From the NCBI GenBank assembly GCA_963755815.1, contig CAVWLF010000004.1:32832-96831 (forward strand): a stretch of DNA of 64,000 nt. The letters run 5' to 3'. The first letter of the stretch is position 1, and the number at the start of each line of letters is the position of its first letter. The translations under genes were made by a program, and so were the position numbers. Below the pieces are notes generated by a model. It had not been told where the DNA came from. It was given only the letters and a program-made list of their open reading frames with translations, and made no database searches. This DNA comes from Palsa-506 sp963755815. Its GTDB lineage: Bacteria > Actinomycetota > Actinomycetes > Streptosporangiales > Streptosporangiaceae. This document shows positions 50,928 to 59,857 of the stretch, piece after piece.

Positions 50928-53417
50928 ATGAGCACTGCGTTGTACCTGTGGCGGGCGGCGGCCCGGCGGTCCTGGCGGCCGCTGGTCGTGCTGGTGCTGC
51001 TGGGCGGCGTGCTCGGGGCGGTGGCGCTGGCTGCGGTGGCGGGCGCCTGGCGCACGGACACCGCCTACGGCCGCTACCTGCGGGCGGCCAACGTCAGCGA
51101 CGCATTCGTGAACGTGCCCGGGGAGCTGCCGGGGATGCCTGCCACCCGGCCGCTCACGCTGATCTCCCACCTGCCCGGGGTCACCGCCAGCGCCCCGTAC
51201 CTGGGCCTGCTGGGCGCGCCGGTGATTCACGGCCACATCACCTGGTCGTTCCTGGCCGCCAGCCTGAACGGGACGCTGGACCGCGAGTGGTACAAGCAGG
51301 ACCGGCTGACCGTGCTGGCGGGGCGGCTGGCCCCGGCGGATTCCGTGCACGACGTGATGGTCACGCCAGCCATCAGGCGGCTGCTCGGCGCGCACGTGGG
51401 CGGGAAGATCACCTATGCCTTCTTCCGGGCCGGGCCTAACGGGCTGCCGTCCGGCCGGCCGGTGATCCACTCCTACCGGCTGACCGCGGTCGTGGACGTG
51501 CCGCCCGCGCTGGTCGACCAGGCCGATGTGGCCGATGGCAGCATTTTCCCGCCCGCCGCCACCCACCAGCTGCTGGCCTCTTACCAGTACGCGACCGTGG
51601 GCGTGCGGCTGGCGGGCGGCGCCGCCGGAATCCCGGCCCTCCAGCACCACCTGGCCACGCTGGCGGCGACGCTACAGCAGCAGCAGTACCGCGTCACCCA
51701 CCAGAAGCTGCCCGGCCTGTTCTTCCCGGTCACCCGGCCGGATGTCATCCACAGCCAGGTGCAGCAGGCCATCCGGCCCGAGGCCATCGCGCTGAGCGTG
51801 TTCGCGGCCGTGGCCGCGGCGGCCATGCTCGTCCTGGTCGGCCAGGGCCTGGCCCAGCTGGTCAGCCGGCGCGCCCCGGATATGGCGGTGATGCGGGCAC
51901 TGGGGGCCAGCCGGGCGCACATCGCGCTCACGGTCGGCCTGCCGGGGGGGATCGCGGTCCTCGGCGGCACGGTGCTGGCCGTGGCCGGGGCGATCGCGCT
52001 GTCCCCGCTGGCCCCGGTCGGACCGGTGCGCGGCTACGACCCGGATCACGGGATCCACGGCGACTGGGCCATCGTCGGTCCCGGGGCGGCGCTGTTTACC
52101 GTGGTGCTGCTCGGGCTGCTGGCCGTCCTGGCCACCCGGTCGGCCCGCCCCCGGGCCAGCCAGGCTCAGGGCAGGCTGTCGGTCATCGCCCAGGCGGCCG
52201 TGGCCGCCGGGCTGCCGCCGTCCGCGGTGGTGGGCACCCGCAACGCGCTCGAGCCCGGCACGGGCGTGCGGTCGGTCCCGGTGCGGTCCACCCTGCTCGG
52301 ATCGATCATCGCGGTGGCCGCCGTGGTCAGCGCGGTAGTGTTCGGGACCAGCCTGACCGGCCTGATCTCCCATCCGGTCCGGTACGGATGGAACTGGAAC
52401 GTGATCATCCAGGCGGAAGGCGGCTACGGGTCGTTCAGCCCGGCCATCGTCAACCGGGTGATGCGCGGCCAGCCCGCGGTCCGGGCCTGGTCGGAGTTCG
52501 CGTTCACCCAGCTCAGCGTGGATGGTCATGTCCTCCCGGCGATGGGGATACAGCCCCGGGTGGGCACGGTCGAGCCGCCGACCATCTCCGGCCAGCCGCT
52601 GCACGGCCCGGACCAGATCGAGCTGGGCGAGGGAACCCTGGCCGAACTGGGCAAGAAGGTCGGCGACACCGTCCGGATCGGCGCCCGGCCGTACACCCGG
52701 ACGGTCCGGATCACCGGTGTGGTCACGCTGCCGTCGTTCGGGCTGGCCACGGCCGACCACGTGTCCCTGGGCCGGGGCGCCATGCTGCCCGAGGCCACCC
52801 TGCTGGCCGCCGAGGGCGCGACCGGCGCCCGCTCCGGGGCCGAGTCGCAGCCCACCCTGCCGTCCACGATCGCGATCGACCTGGTCCCCGGCACCACCGC
52901 GGCCCAGCGCGCGCAGCTGGTGCACCGGATCGTGGCGGCCAAACCGGACCAGACCCCGGGCGGCACCTACGAGCTGCGCAGCGCGCTGGCCGCGGCGATC
53001 GTCAACGCCAGGCAGATGGGCGGCCAGCCGATCGCGCTCGCCCTGGGCCTGGCCGCGGCGGCCGCGCTCTCCCTGGCCCTGACCGTCCTCAGCTCAGTGC
53101 GCCGACGGCGCCACGAACTGGCCCTGCTCAAGGCGCTGGGCATGACCCGCGGCCAGCTCCGGTCGGTCATCGCCTGGCAGACCTCGCTGACGCTGCTGAT
53201 CGCGGTGGCGATCGGCGGCCCGCTGGGCGTGGCCGGGGGCCGGCTGGCCTGGCAGAGCTTCGCCGGCTCGCTGGGGGCCATGCCGGTCAGCGAGATCCCG
53301 GTGGCCGGGCTCATCCTCGGGCTGCTCACACTGGTCCTGGCGGGCAACCTGCTCTCCACCGGGCCCGCGGCCATCGCCGCCCGGACCCGCCCCGCGATCG
53401 CCCTGCGCGCCGAATAA
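50928..53417 (+). CDS. FtsX-like ABC permease, copy A
   Basis: 829 residues: TM1 near 20-40, a large extracellular region (about 45-275), three helices (about 280-405), a second core start with TM near 465, another extracellular region (about 480-690) and three C-terminal helices including RRRRHELALLKALGMTRGQLR (written over the coupling helix, about 722-742). Two FtsX domains in one chain are typical of MacB/LolC-like or antimicrobial-peptide-type permeases. No ABC ATPase gene is adjacent in either copy, so the ATPase must come from elsewhere. The ATG is at 50928. Shared 5' region with DUF2252. Confidence 0.87.
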   Translation: MSTALYLWRAAARRSWRPLVVLVLLGGVLGAVALAAVAGAWRTDTAYGRYLRAANVSDAFVNVPGELPGMPATRPLTLISHLPGVTASAPYLGLLGAPVIHGHITWSFLAASLNGTLDREWYKQDRLTVLAGRLAPADSVHDVMVTPAIRRLLGAHVGGKITYAFFRAGPNGLPSGRPVIHSYRLTAVVDVPPALVDQADVADGSIFPPAATHQLLASYQYATVGVRLAGGAAGIPALQHHLATLAATLQQQQYRVTHQKLPGLFFPVTRPDVIHSQVQQAIRPEAIALSVFAAVAAAAMLVLVGQGLAQLVSRRAPDMAVMRALGASRAHIALTVGLPGGIAVLGGTVLAVAGAIALSPLAPVGPVRGYDPDHGIHGDWAIVGPGAALFTVVLLGLLAVLATRSARPRASQAQGRLSVIAQAAVAAGLPPSAVVGTRNALEPGTGVRSVPVRSTLLGSIIAVAAVVSAVVFGTSLTGLISHPVRYGWNWNVIIQAEGGYGSFSPAIVNRVMRGQPAVRAWSEFAFTQLSVDGHVLPAMGIQPRVGTVEPPTISGQPLHGPDQIELGEGTLAELGKKVGDTVRIGARPYTRTVRITGVVTLPSFGLATADHVSLGRGAMLPEATLLAAEGATGARSGAESQPTLPSTIAIDLVPGTTAAQRAQLVHRIVAAKPDQTPGGTYELRSALAAAIVNARQMGGQPIALALGLAAAAALSLALTVLSSVRRRRHELALLKALGMTRGQLRSVIAWQTSLTLLIAVAIGGPLGVAGGRLAWQSFAGSLGAMPVSEIPVAGLILGLLTLVLAGNLLSTGPAAIAARTRPAIALRAE

Positions 53418-53447
53418 ACGGGCGCCGGGCTCGCGGCCGGCCGCCCT

Positions 53448-54071
53448 TCACCTATACGGCCTGACTGGCGGCGGAGCCGGCGATGATGCCGTCGGTCCCG
53501 GCGGCTGAGGCTGCATCTTCTGTTCCAGGATGCGTTGCTTGGCCGCCGCAAAGGCATCGTCGGAAAGTACCCCCTGGTCGTGCAGCCGGGTCAGCTCGTT
53601 CAGTTGCGATATCCACGACGTCTGGTCATCCGCAGCCGCACGCGGGGACTGGGCAGCGGCGGGTGACGTGACGGGAACGGCTGGCTGGGCAGGGGCGGCC
53701 GCACCGGGGCTGGCTGGAGTGACGAGCTGCTGGCCTGCGGGGTTCACCTTGAGCTGACGCCAGAACCGCTCGACCTGCGCCATGTACCGAGACTGGGTAA
53801 GCCGCCCGGCGCGAAACGATGCAGTCGCGTCGGACATCGAGCGCGTGTAACGCAGTTGCGTGTTGCTGAGTTGAAGGCCCTGGCTGCAGACCGGACAGAC
53901 CAGGTAGTCGTCCGTCCCATAGGGCACGACGGGCACGAAGTACAGGCGCACCGACTTCTTCGAACGGACGTGGTGGAGGAACACCTGGTTATGACAGTTC
54001 GGGCACACGCACGGCGCGACCTCGCCCTGATCCTCTGGATGGCCTGGCCCGAAGCCGAAAAACACCACCAT
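53448..54071 (-). CDS. Zinc-ribbon/SHOCT protein, copy B
   Basis: 207 residues, the same protein as copy A except for one residue in the SHOCT domain (LSDDAF in place of LSDAAF) and the ending. Because the duplication boundary cuts through the last codons, this copy reads out into the end of unit A and ends PPPVRPYR. Neither ending can be identified as the original. Zinc-ribbon cysteines and linker are unchanged. Confidence 0.8.
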   Translation of the reverse strand: MVVFFGFGPGHPEDQGEVAPCVCPNCHNQVFLHHVRSKKSVRLYFVPVVPYGTDDYLVCPVCSQGLQLSNTQLRYTRSMSDATASFRAGRLTQSRYMAQVERFWRQLKVNPAGQQLVTPASPGAAAPAQPAVPVTSPAAAQSPRAAADDQTSWISQLNELTRLHDQGVLSDDAFAAAKQRILEQKMQPQPPGPTASSPAPPPVRPYR

Positions 54072-54199
54072 GCGGTAAGTAAAGCCGAGTCACCCCCGAA
54101 GGGGCTCATCCCCGGCAGGTGATAACGGGCGACGTTAGCAGGATGCCGCCTGCAGCGACGCCGGCACTTACATCGCTGAGTCCACCCGCTGACCGCGTC

Positions 54200-55690
54200 T
54201 TACAGGCCGGTTTGCGCGCTCAGCCGGCCTGAGTTCACGGCCGCGGTGATCGCCTGGTAATCGCGCTCGTTCTGGTCGGCGTAAACGGCGGAGAAGTCCG
54301 CGACTGCCTGGTCGAAGGCGTCACTCTTGCCCAGGTAGGAGCCGATCGCGATGCGGTCCCCCCAGCGGGCGTGGGCCCGGGCCAGGGTCGCGCCGCAGAT
54401 CCGCGCATAAACCGTGGCGCCGGGCACGAGCAGCCGGTCCACGTCGGCGCTGCCTTTCCAGTCGTGGAACTGGCGCACATAGTAGTCGCGGGTCTCCCCG
54501 TCCAGCCCTTTGATCCGCTGCCAGCCCAGGAAGATGTCGGTCGCGCCCTGCATCAGCCGCTGGCCGGTCACCACCCGCTCGCCGTGGTTGGCATACTGGC
54601 TCTTGCCCGCGAATCGCTCCAGCACCGATTCTTGTGCTTCTTTCACCTGCAGGAACAACGGGTCGTTGTGGTCGCGGCCCAGCAGCAGCAGGATGTAGCA
54701 GCGGGTGCCGACGCTGCCTACGCCCACGACCTTGCGGGCCGCGTGGACGTAACTGAATTCCTCAACCGGGTGGCCGTGACGCCCCAGCGTACGTCGGTAA
54801 GAGGCGAGCAGTTTTTTGATCAGCGGGGTGGGGTCCGCCCACTCCGACCCGGGGACGATCAGGTCCTCGACCGGGACGATCAGCGGCGGGTCGGGCACGA
54901 TCCGCAACTCGCCGCCGAACTCGCTGGCCCGCTTGGCGAATACCCGGGTGCTGTCGTGGGTGTAGGCCTCGGCCACATGCCGCTTAGCCCGGCGGGCCTC
55001 CTTCTTGTCCAGCCGTCTGACCCGCACTTCCTGGCGGACCAGGTTGAGCAGCTTCCCGGCCTCCAGGTGGTCATACCAGGCGTCCAGGGTGCCCACCCTG
55101 GCAGCCTGCCGCATCCGGTCCCGGTATTCAGCGACCCCGGCCATGACCACCGCACGCCGGTCGGCCGGTGAGAAGCCACGGAAGCGGCCCATCACCTCAA
55201 AGCTTGCCGCCATCCGCTTAACGTCCCACTCCCATGGCCCGGGCAGGGTCTCGTCGAAGTCGTTGATGTCGAACAGCATCCGCCGCTCCGGCGTGCCGAA
55301 CACCCCGAAGTTCGACAGGTGCGCGTCCCCGCACAGCTGCACGGCTATCCCCGAGTCCGGGGTACCCGCCAGGTCAGAAGCCATGATCAGCGCGGCGCCG
55401 CGGTAGAAGGTGAACGGCGAGACCAGCATCCGCCCGTACCGGATTGGCACCAGCTCGGGCACCCGGCTGGCCGCCTGCTCTTCCAGCAGCGTGACCGGGT
55501 CCGGGCGGTCTGATGCGGGCTCCCACCGCCCGTGCGCCGCCCGCGGCACCCGCGCGCGGGCCTCCCTCCCCCTGGCGATCCGCTCTGCCACCGTCAGGTG
55601 CTCACGCCTCCACCTGGCCATGGACGGGGAGACCGCTGGCTTAGCGACCCCCGCCTGCTCTGTCCTGGCCCGGTCTGCGCTTAGCACCAT
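54200..55690 (-). CDS. DUF2252 protein, copy B
   Basis: Same length and start as copy A. I see a single amino-acid change (AERIARG for AERVARG, near the N-terminus) with a few silent changes. All DUF2252 catalytic-like motifs are intact, so both copies are probably functional. Divergent from FtsX copy B. Confidence 0.87.
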   Translation of the reverse strand: MVLSADRARTEQAGVAKPAVSPSMARWRREHLTVAERIARGREARARVPRAAHGRWEPASDRPDPVTLLEEQAASRVPELVPIRYGRMLVSPFTFYRGAALIMASDLAGTPDSGIAVQLCGDAHLSNFGVFGTPERRMLFDINDFDETLPGPWEWDVKRMAASFEVMGRFRGFSPADRRAVVMAGVAEYRDRMRQAARVGTLDAWYDHLEAGKLLNLVRQEVRVRRLDKKEARRAKRHVAEAYTHDSTRVFAKRASEFGGELRIVPDPPLIVPVEDLIVPGSEWADPTPLIKKLLASYRRTLGRHGHPVEEFSYVHAARKVVGVGSVGTRCYILLLLGRDHNDPLFLQVKEAQESVLERFAGKSQYANHGERVVTGQRLMQGATDIFLGWQRIKGLDGETRDYYVRQFHDWKGSADVDRLLVPGATVYARICGATLARAHARWGDRIAIGSYLGKSDAFDQAVADFSAVYADQNERDYQAITAAVNSGRLSAQTGL

Positions 55691-55916
55691 GTCTGTCTCC
55701 GTCCGCCGCACATGCTGTCATAATCCTCCCCTTCTTTTCCGCACCAGCGCCAAGATCCCTGCGAGGGGTGAACGAGCACGTCACGTGCGCGCCCGCCGAT
55801 GGTGCCCGCCGTCAGTGCCGGCCGCCGATGCGTGGCCGACCGGGTGGTGCTGCCCCGTGCGCCAAGGTGGTAGCAGCAACCGTGCGCTGGCCGCGCCAGG
55901 CGGGCACAATGTCGGC
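55691..55916. other. Divergent intergenic region between DUF2252 and FtsX, unit B
   Basis: The gap before FtsX copy B at 56019 carries the same AT-rich patch, palindrome and CACAAT element as unit A. Only one difference from unit A was noticed between the two starts (GGCGGGAAGG for GGCAGGAAGG, downstream of the leader ORF). Confidence 0.5.
55776..55788. promoter_or_regulatory. Palindrome in the DUF2252/FtsX divergent region, unit B
   Basis: Identical GCACGT-C-ACGTGC site at the same relative position as in unit A. Confidence 0.4.
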
Positions 55917-55955
55917 ATGATCGTGATGACGACGATGCGCGCCGATCTGGGCTGA
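55917..55955 (+). CDS. Possible 12-residue leader ORF, unit B
   Basis: Identical to the ORF of unit A (MIVMTTMRADLG), with the same CACAAT six bases upstream and 63 bases before FtsX copy B. Confidence 0.3.
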   Translation: MIVMTTMRADLG

Positions 55956-56018
55956 CCGGCTGGCGGTGCTGGCGTGAGCACGGCGGGAAGGCCCGGATAG
56001 GCACGGCGGGGGGCCGGG

Positions 56019-58508
56019 ATGAGCACTGCGTTGTACCTGTGGCGGGCGGCGGCCCGGCGGTCCTGGCGGCCGCTGGTCGTGCTGGTGCTGCTGGGCGGCG
56101 TGCTCGGGGCGGTGGCGCTGGCTGCGGTGGCGGGCGCCTGGCGCACGGACACCGCCTACGGCCGCTACCTGCGGGCGGCCAACGTCAGCGACGCATTCGT
56201 GAACGTGCCCGGGGAGCTGCCGGGGATGCCTGCCACCCGGCCGCTCACGCTGATCTCCCACCTGCCCGGGGTCACCGCCAGCGCCCCGTACCTGGGCCTG
56301 CTGGGCGCGCCGGTGATTCACGGCCACATCACCTGGTCGTTCCTGGCCGCCAGCCTGAACGGGACGCTGGACCGCGAGTGGTACAAGCAGGACCGGCTGA
56401 CCGTGCTGGCGGGGCGGCTGGCCCCGGCGGATTCCGTGCACGACGTGATGGTCACGCCAGCCATCAGGCGGCTGCTCGGCGCGCACGTGGGCGGGAAGAT
56501 CACCTATGCCTTCTTCCGGGCCGGCCCTAACGGGCTGCCGTCCGGCCGGCCGGTGATCCGCTCCTACCGGCTGACCGCGGTCGTGGACGTGCCGCCCGCG
56601 CTGGTCGACCAGGCCGATGTGGCCGATGGCAGCATTTTCCCGCCCGCCGCCACCCACCAGCTGCTGGCCTCTTACCAGTACGCGACCGTGGGCGTGCGGC
56701 TGGCGGGCGGCGCCGCCGGAATCCCGGCCCTCCAGCACCACCTGGCCACGCTGGCGGCGACGCTACAGCAGCAGCAGTACCGCGTCACCCACCAGAAGCT
56801 GCCCGGCCTGTTCTTCCCGGTCACCCGGCCGGATGTCATCCACAGCCAGGTGCAGCAGGCCATCCGGCCCGAGGCCATCGCGCTGAGCGTGTTCGCGGCC
56901 GTGGCCGCGGCGGCCATGCTCGTCCTGGTCGGCCAGGGCCTGGCCCAGCTGGTCAGCCGGCGCGCCCCGGATATGGCGGTGATGCGGGCACTGGGGGCCA
57001 GCCGGGCGCACATCGCGCTCACGGTCGGCCTGCCGGGGGGGATCGCGGTCCTCGGCGGCACGGTGCTGGCCGTGGCCGGGGCGATCGCGCTGTCCCCGCT
57101 GGCCCCGGTCGGACCGGTGCGCGGCTACGACCCGGATCACGGGATCCACGGCGACTGGGCCATCGTCGGTCCCGGGGCGGCGCTGTTTACCGTGGTGCTG
57201 CTCGGGCTGCTGGCCGTCCTGGCCACCCGGTCGGCCCGCCCCCGGGCCAGCCAGGCTCAGGGCAGGCTGTCGGTCATCGCCCAGGCGGCCGTGGCCGCCG
57301 GGCTGCCGCCGTCCGCGGTGGTGGGCACCCGCAACGCGCTCGAGCCCGGCACGGGCGTGCGGTCGGTCCCGGTGCGGTCCACCCTGCTCGGATCGATCAT
57401 CGCGGTGGCCGCCGTGGTCAGCGCGGTAGTGTTCGGGACCAGCCTGACCGGCCTGATCTCCCATCCGGTCCGGTACGGATGGAACTGGAACGTGATCATC
57501 CAGGCGGAAGGCGGCTACGGGTCATTCAGCCCGGCCATCGTCAACCAGGTGATGCGCGGCCAGCCCGCGGTCCGGGCCTGGTCGGAGTTCGCGTTCACCC
57601 AGCTCAGCGTGGATGGTCATGTCCTCCCGGCGATGGGGATACAGCCCCGGGTGGGCACGGTCGAGCCGCCGACCATCTCCGGCCAGCCGCTGCACGGCCC
57701 GGACCAGATCGAGCTGGGCGAGGGAACCCTGGCCGAACTGGGCAAGAAGGTCGGCGACACCGTCCGGATCGGCGCCCGGCCGTACACCCGGACGGTCCGG
57801 ATCACCGGTGTGGTCACGCTGCCGTCGTTCGGGCTGGCCACGGCCGACCACGTGTCCCTGGGCCGGGGCGCCATGCTGCCCGAGGCCACCCTGCTGGCCG
57901 CCGAGGGCGCGACCGGCGCCCGCTCCGGGGCCGAGTCGCAGCCCACCCTGCCGTCCACGATCGCGATCGACCTGGTCCCCGGCACCACCGCGGCCCAGCG
58001 CGCGCAGCTGGTGCACCGGATCGTGGCGGCCAAACCGGACCAGACCCCGGGCGGCACCTACGAGCTGCGCAGCGCGCTGGCCGCGGCGATCGTCAACGCC
58101 AGGCAGATGGGCGGCCAGCCGATCGCGCTCGCCCTGGGCCTGGCCGCGGCGGCCGCGCTCTCCCTGGCCCTGACCGTCCTCAGCTCAGTGCGCCGACGGC
58201 GCCACGAACTGGCCCTGCTCAAGGCGCTGGGCATGACCCGCGGCCAGCTCCGGTCGGTCATCGCCTGGCAGACCTCGCTGACGCTGCTGATCGCGGTGGC
58301 GATCGGCGGCCCGCTTGGCGTGGCCGGGGGCCGGCTGGCCTGGCAGAGCTTCGCCGGCTCGCTGGGGGCCATGCCGGTCAGCGAGATCCCGGTGGCCGGG
58401 CTCATCCTCGGGCTGCTCACACTGGTCCTGGCGGGCAACCTGCTCTCCACCGGGCCCGCGGCCATCGCCGCCCGGACCCGCCCCGCGATCGCCCTGCGCG
58501 CCGAATAG
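56019..58508 (+). CDS. FtsX-like ABC permease, copy B
   Basis: 829 residues, differing from copy A at two positions I can see (VIRSYRL for VIHSYRL in the first extracellular region; IVNQVMRG for IVNRVMRG in the second). The stop is TAG instead of TAA. Both differences lie outside the membrane helices. Two nearly identical permeases without an ATPase suggest a dosage effect or early divergence. Confidence 0.87.
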   Translation: MSTALYLWRAAARRSWRPLVVLVLLGGVLGAVALAAVAGAWRTDTAYGRYLRAANVSDAFVNVPGELPGMPATRPLTLISHLPGVTASAPYLGLLGAPVIHGHITWSFLAASLNGTLDREWYKQDRLTVLAGRLAPADSVHDVMVTPAIRRLLGAHVGGKITYAFFRAGPNGLPSGRPVIRSYRLTAVVDVPPALVDQADVADGSIFPPAATHQLLASYQYATVGVRLAGGAAGIPALQHHLATLAATLQQQQYRVTHQKLPGLFFPVTRPDVIHSQVQQAIRPEAIALSVFAAVAAAAMLVLVGQGLAQLVSRRAPDMAVMRALGASRAHIALTVGLPGGIAVLGGTVLAVAGAIALSPLAPVGPVRGYDPDHGIHGDWAIVGPGAALFTVVLLGLLAVLATRSARPRASQAQGRLSVIAQAAVAAGLPPSAVVGTRNALEPGTGVRSVPVRSTLLGSIIAVAAVVSAVVFGTSLTGLISHPVRYGWNWNVIIQAEGGYGSFSPAIVNQVMRGQPAVRAWSEFAFTQLSVDGHVLPAMGIQPRVGTVEPPTISGQPLHGPDQIELGEGTLAELGKKVGDTVRIGARPYTRTVRITGVVTLPSFGLATADHVSLGRGAMLPEATLLAAEGATGARSGAESQPTLPSTIAIDLVPGTTAAQRAQLVHRIVAAKPDQTPGGTYELRSALAAAIVNARQMGGQPIALALGLAAAAALSLALTVLSSVRRRRHELALLKALGMTRGQLRSVIAWQTSLTLLIAVAIGGPLGVAGGRLAWQSFAGSLGAMPVSEIPVAGLILGLLTLVLAGNLLSTGPAAIAARTRPAIALRAE

Positions 58509-58560
58509 ACGGGCGGGCGCGGGCTCGACGGCCGGGTCCGCCTTGAACCGGTATACGGCA

Positions 58561-58980
58561 GGTCGATTTCGGGGGAGGGGGTGAAGCTGATCGGGGGAAG
58601 GGGAGCAGAGAAGAGGTAGGTGAGTTGAAAGAGGTGGGAGGTATATGGAGAGTGAGGTCGATTAAGGAGAGAGATTTATGGCGTAGGTGAAAGTGTAGGA
58701 GAGTGAAGTATGGCTGGTTGTATGTGTGTAAGAGGTGGAAATGTAGAGTGGTGTGCTAGTTGTAAGGGAAATAGCTATGAAAGTAACTATTGAGGTGCAT
58801 GGTAGTGGATATGTTTGCGCTGTAGTGTGACAGCTCTGTAGTGTGTGTGAGAGAAAGAGGTGCTGATATCGCTAGTGTAGATCAGCTGAGGAAGGAAGGA
58901 ATTTGGAGTGCAAGAAGTTGCTGTGCAGTGAGAGGGGTATGCTGTAGGGCACTATGTAGGTAAGTGTAGAGGTGCTGGCT
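58561..58980. other. C-depleted, purine-rich non-coding tract
   Basis: By hand count the plus strand has only 30 C in these 420 bases (12 in 58621-58860), while G and A dominate and T is moderate. No open frame of gene-like length exists on either strand and no repeat unit is evident. The change from the GC-rich unit B is abrupt. It may be an R-loop- or RNA-forming tract, foreign DNA, or an assembly artefact. Confidence 0.75.
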
Positions 58981-59378
58981 GATGAGGGTGCAGCTGCCGA
59001 CACGATGCTGGAGAGATGGTGCTGTGGCGAGTAAAGCCGCGATGGTGAGGATGATCTTCATGATTCGCGGCTTGGCTGGTGTATGGATCATAAGCCAGGG
59101 GACGGGAGATCAGCCGGCCAGCTCCTCGCGGGTCACTGGGAGGTATGCAGGGCAGATGGCGACCCGGTCACCTTGTGGTCCAGAGATCTTCTAGGACGTC
59201 GAGGTGCTCTGAGCACCTTGAGGACGTCTCAGAGCATGTCAAGTTGTGTGTACAGGTACTCGATCTTGGCCGAGCCTGATGCGAGTCGTGATCCACCTGT
59301 ACGCCGTTGGCTCACTAGTGCCGGGCTTACCGCGGCGCATTGCGCTGGCTAAGCTGACGCTATGCAGGTCTTCTGTGG
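58981..59378. other. Non-coding stretch with alternative hairpins
   Basis: Composition drifts back toward the genome average. No gene-like frame is convincing; a minus-strand run of about 23 codons (reading PQGDRVAICPAYLPVTREEL, ending near 59128) could be the tail of a lost gene. At 59193-59236 two overlapping inverted repeats exclude each other: AGGTGCT/AGCACCT (59202-59208/59212-59218) and TGCTCTGAG/CTCAGAGCA (59205-59213/59228-59236). AGGACGTC is directly repeated at 59193 and 59221. Confidence 0.5.
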
Positions 59379-59795
59379 TCAGGGCGCGGTCAGCTGCTGC
59401 ATCATCCCGGCAGCGTCCATGACGCCCCAGTGCTCGACCAGTGCGCCGTTGTCCACGCGGAAGTAGTCGCAGAGGCTGACGTTGATGGTGTTGCCGGTCG
59501 CGGGGATGCCCATGAAGTCGCCGCGCTGAGTCCCGGTCATCCGCGCCAGGACGAAGACCTTGTCGCCCTCGGCGATCATGTCGTCAACCGCCACCCCGGC
59601 GTGGTCGAACGCCGAGTGGAACATCCCGAACAACTGCCGCACCCCCGCCTTCCCCGGCGCCAGGCCGGGCACCTGCTCGTGCTCGACGAAGTCGTCCGAG
59701 ACGAGTTCGTCGATCGCGGTGAGATCGCCCGCGCTGATCCGCTGGAAGAACTGACGGGTCAGGGCCTTGCTGGCATCGGATTCGGCAGCGGACAT
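59379..59795 (-). CDS. SnoaL-like ester cyclase-family protein
   Basis: A small alpha+beta-barrel protein of 138 residues: FFQRISAGDLTAIDELVSDD, FVEHEQVPGLAPGKAGVRQL and FRVDNGALVEHWGVMDAAGM are typical of the SnoaL/ester cyclase family. These act on small cyclic substrates or have unknown roles outside polyketide clusters. ATG 59795 has AAGGAAGG about 8 bases upstream. It is divergent from a MarR regulator across a palindromic operator, so it is probably its target. Confidence 0.85.
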   Translation of the reverse strand: MSAAESDASKALTRQFFQRISAGDLTAIDELVSDDFVEHEQVPGLAPGKAGVRQLFGMFHSAFDHAGVAVDDMIAEGDKVFVLARMTGTQRGDFMGIPATGNTINVSLCDYFRVDNGALVEHWGVMDAAGMMQQLTAP

Positions 59796-59857
59796 TGGCT
59801 GGCCTTCCTTCGTCGGTGGGTACCGGGGCACGTTCCGGCCACCGTAACACCGAGATC

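Larger units (their letters stand above)
48370..53460. repeat. Tandem duplication unit A (5091 bp)
   Basis: The first of two head-to-tail copies. Every base of 48370-53417 aligns to 53461-58508 at a constant offset of 5091. By eye I found about 14 single-base differences and no indel in the genes. The last 43 bases (53418-53460) are much less similar to the end of unit B but finish with the same TATACGGC. No inverted terminal repeat or transposase is visible. Confidence 0.93.
53461..58558. repeat. Tandem duplication unit B (about 5.1 kb)
   Basis: The second head-to-tail copy. It begins directly after TATACGGC of unit A and ends at the same octamer (58551-58558). Its last 50 bases differ from those of unit A by several substitutions and small indels, although the genes are about 99.7 percent identical by my count. 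Confidence 0.9.

Noticed and set aside
48370..58558. Composite transposon or IS-mediated duplication
   Set aside because: No transposase, terminal inverted repeats or target-site duplication could be seen at either boundary or the junction.
58882..59194. Two short frames (69 and 70 codons) in the C-poor region
   Set aside because: They lack ribosome-binding sites, codon bias or recognisable motifs and overlap each other on opposite strands.
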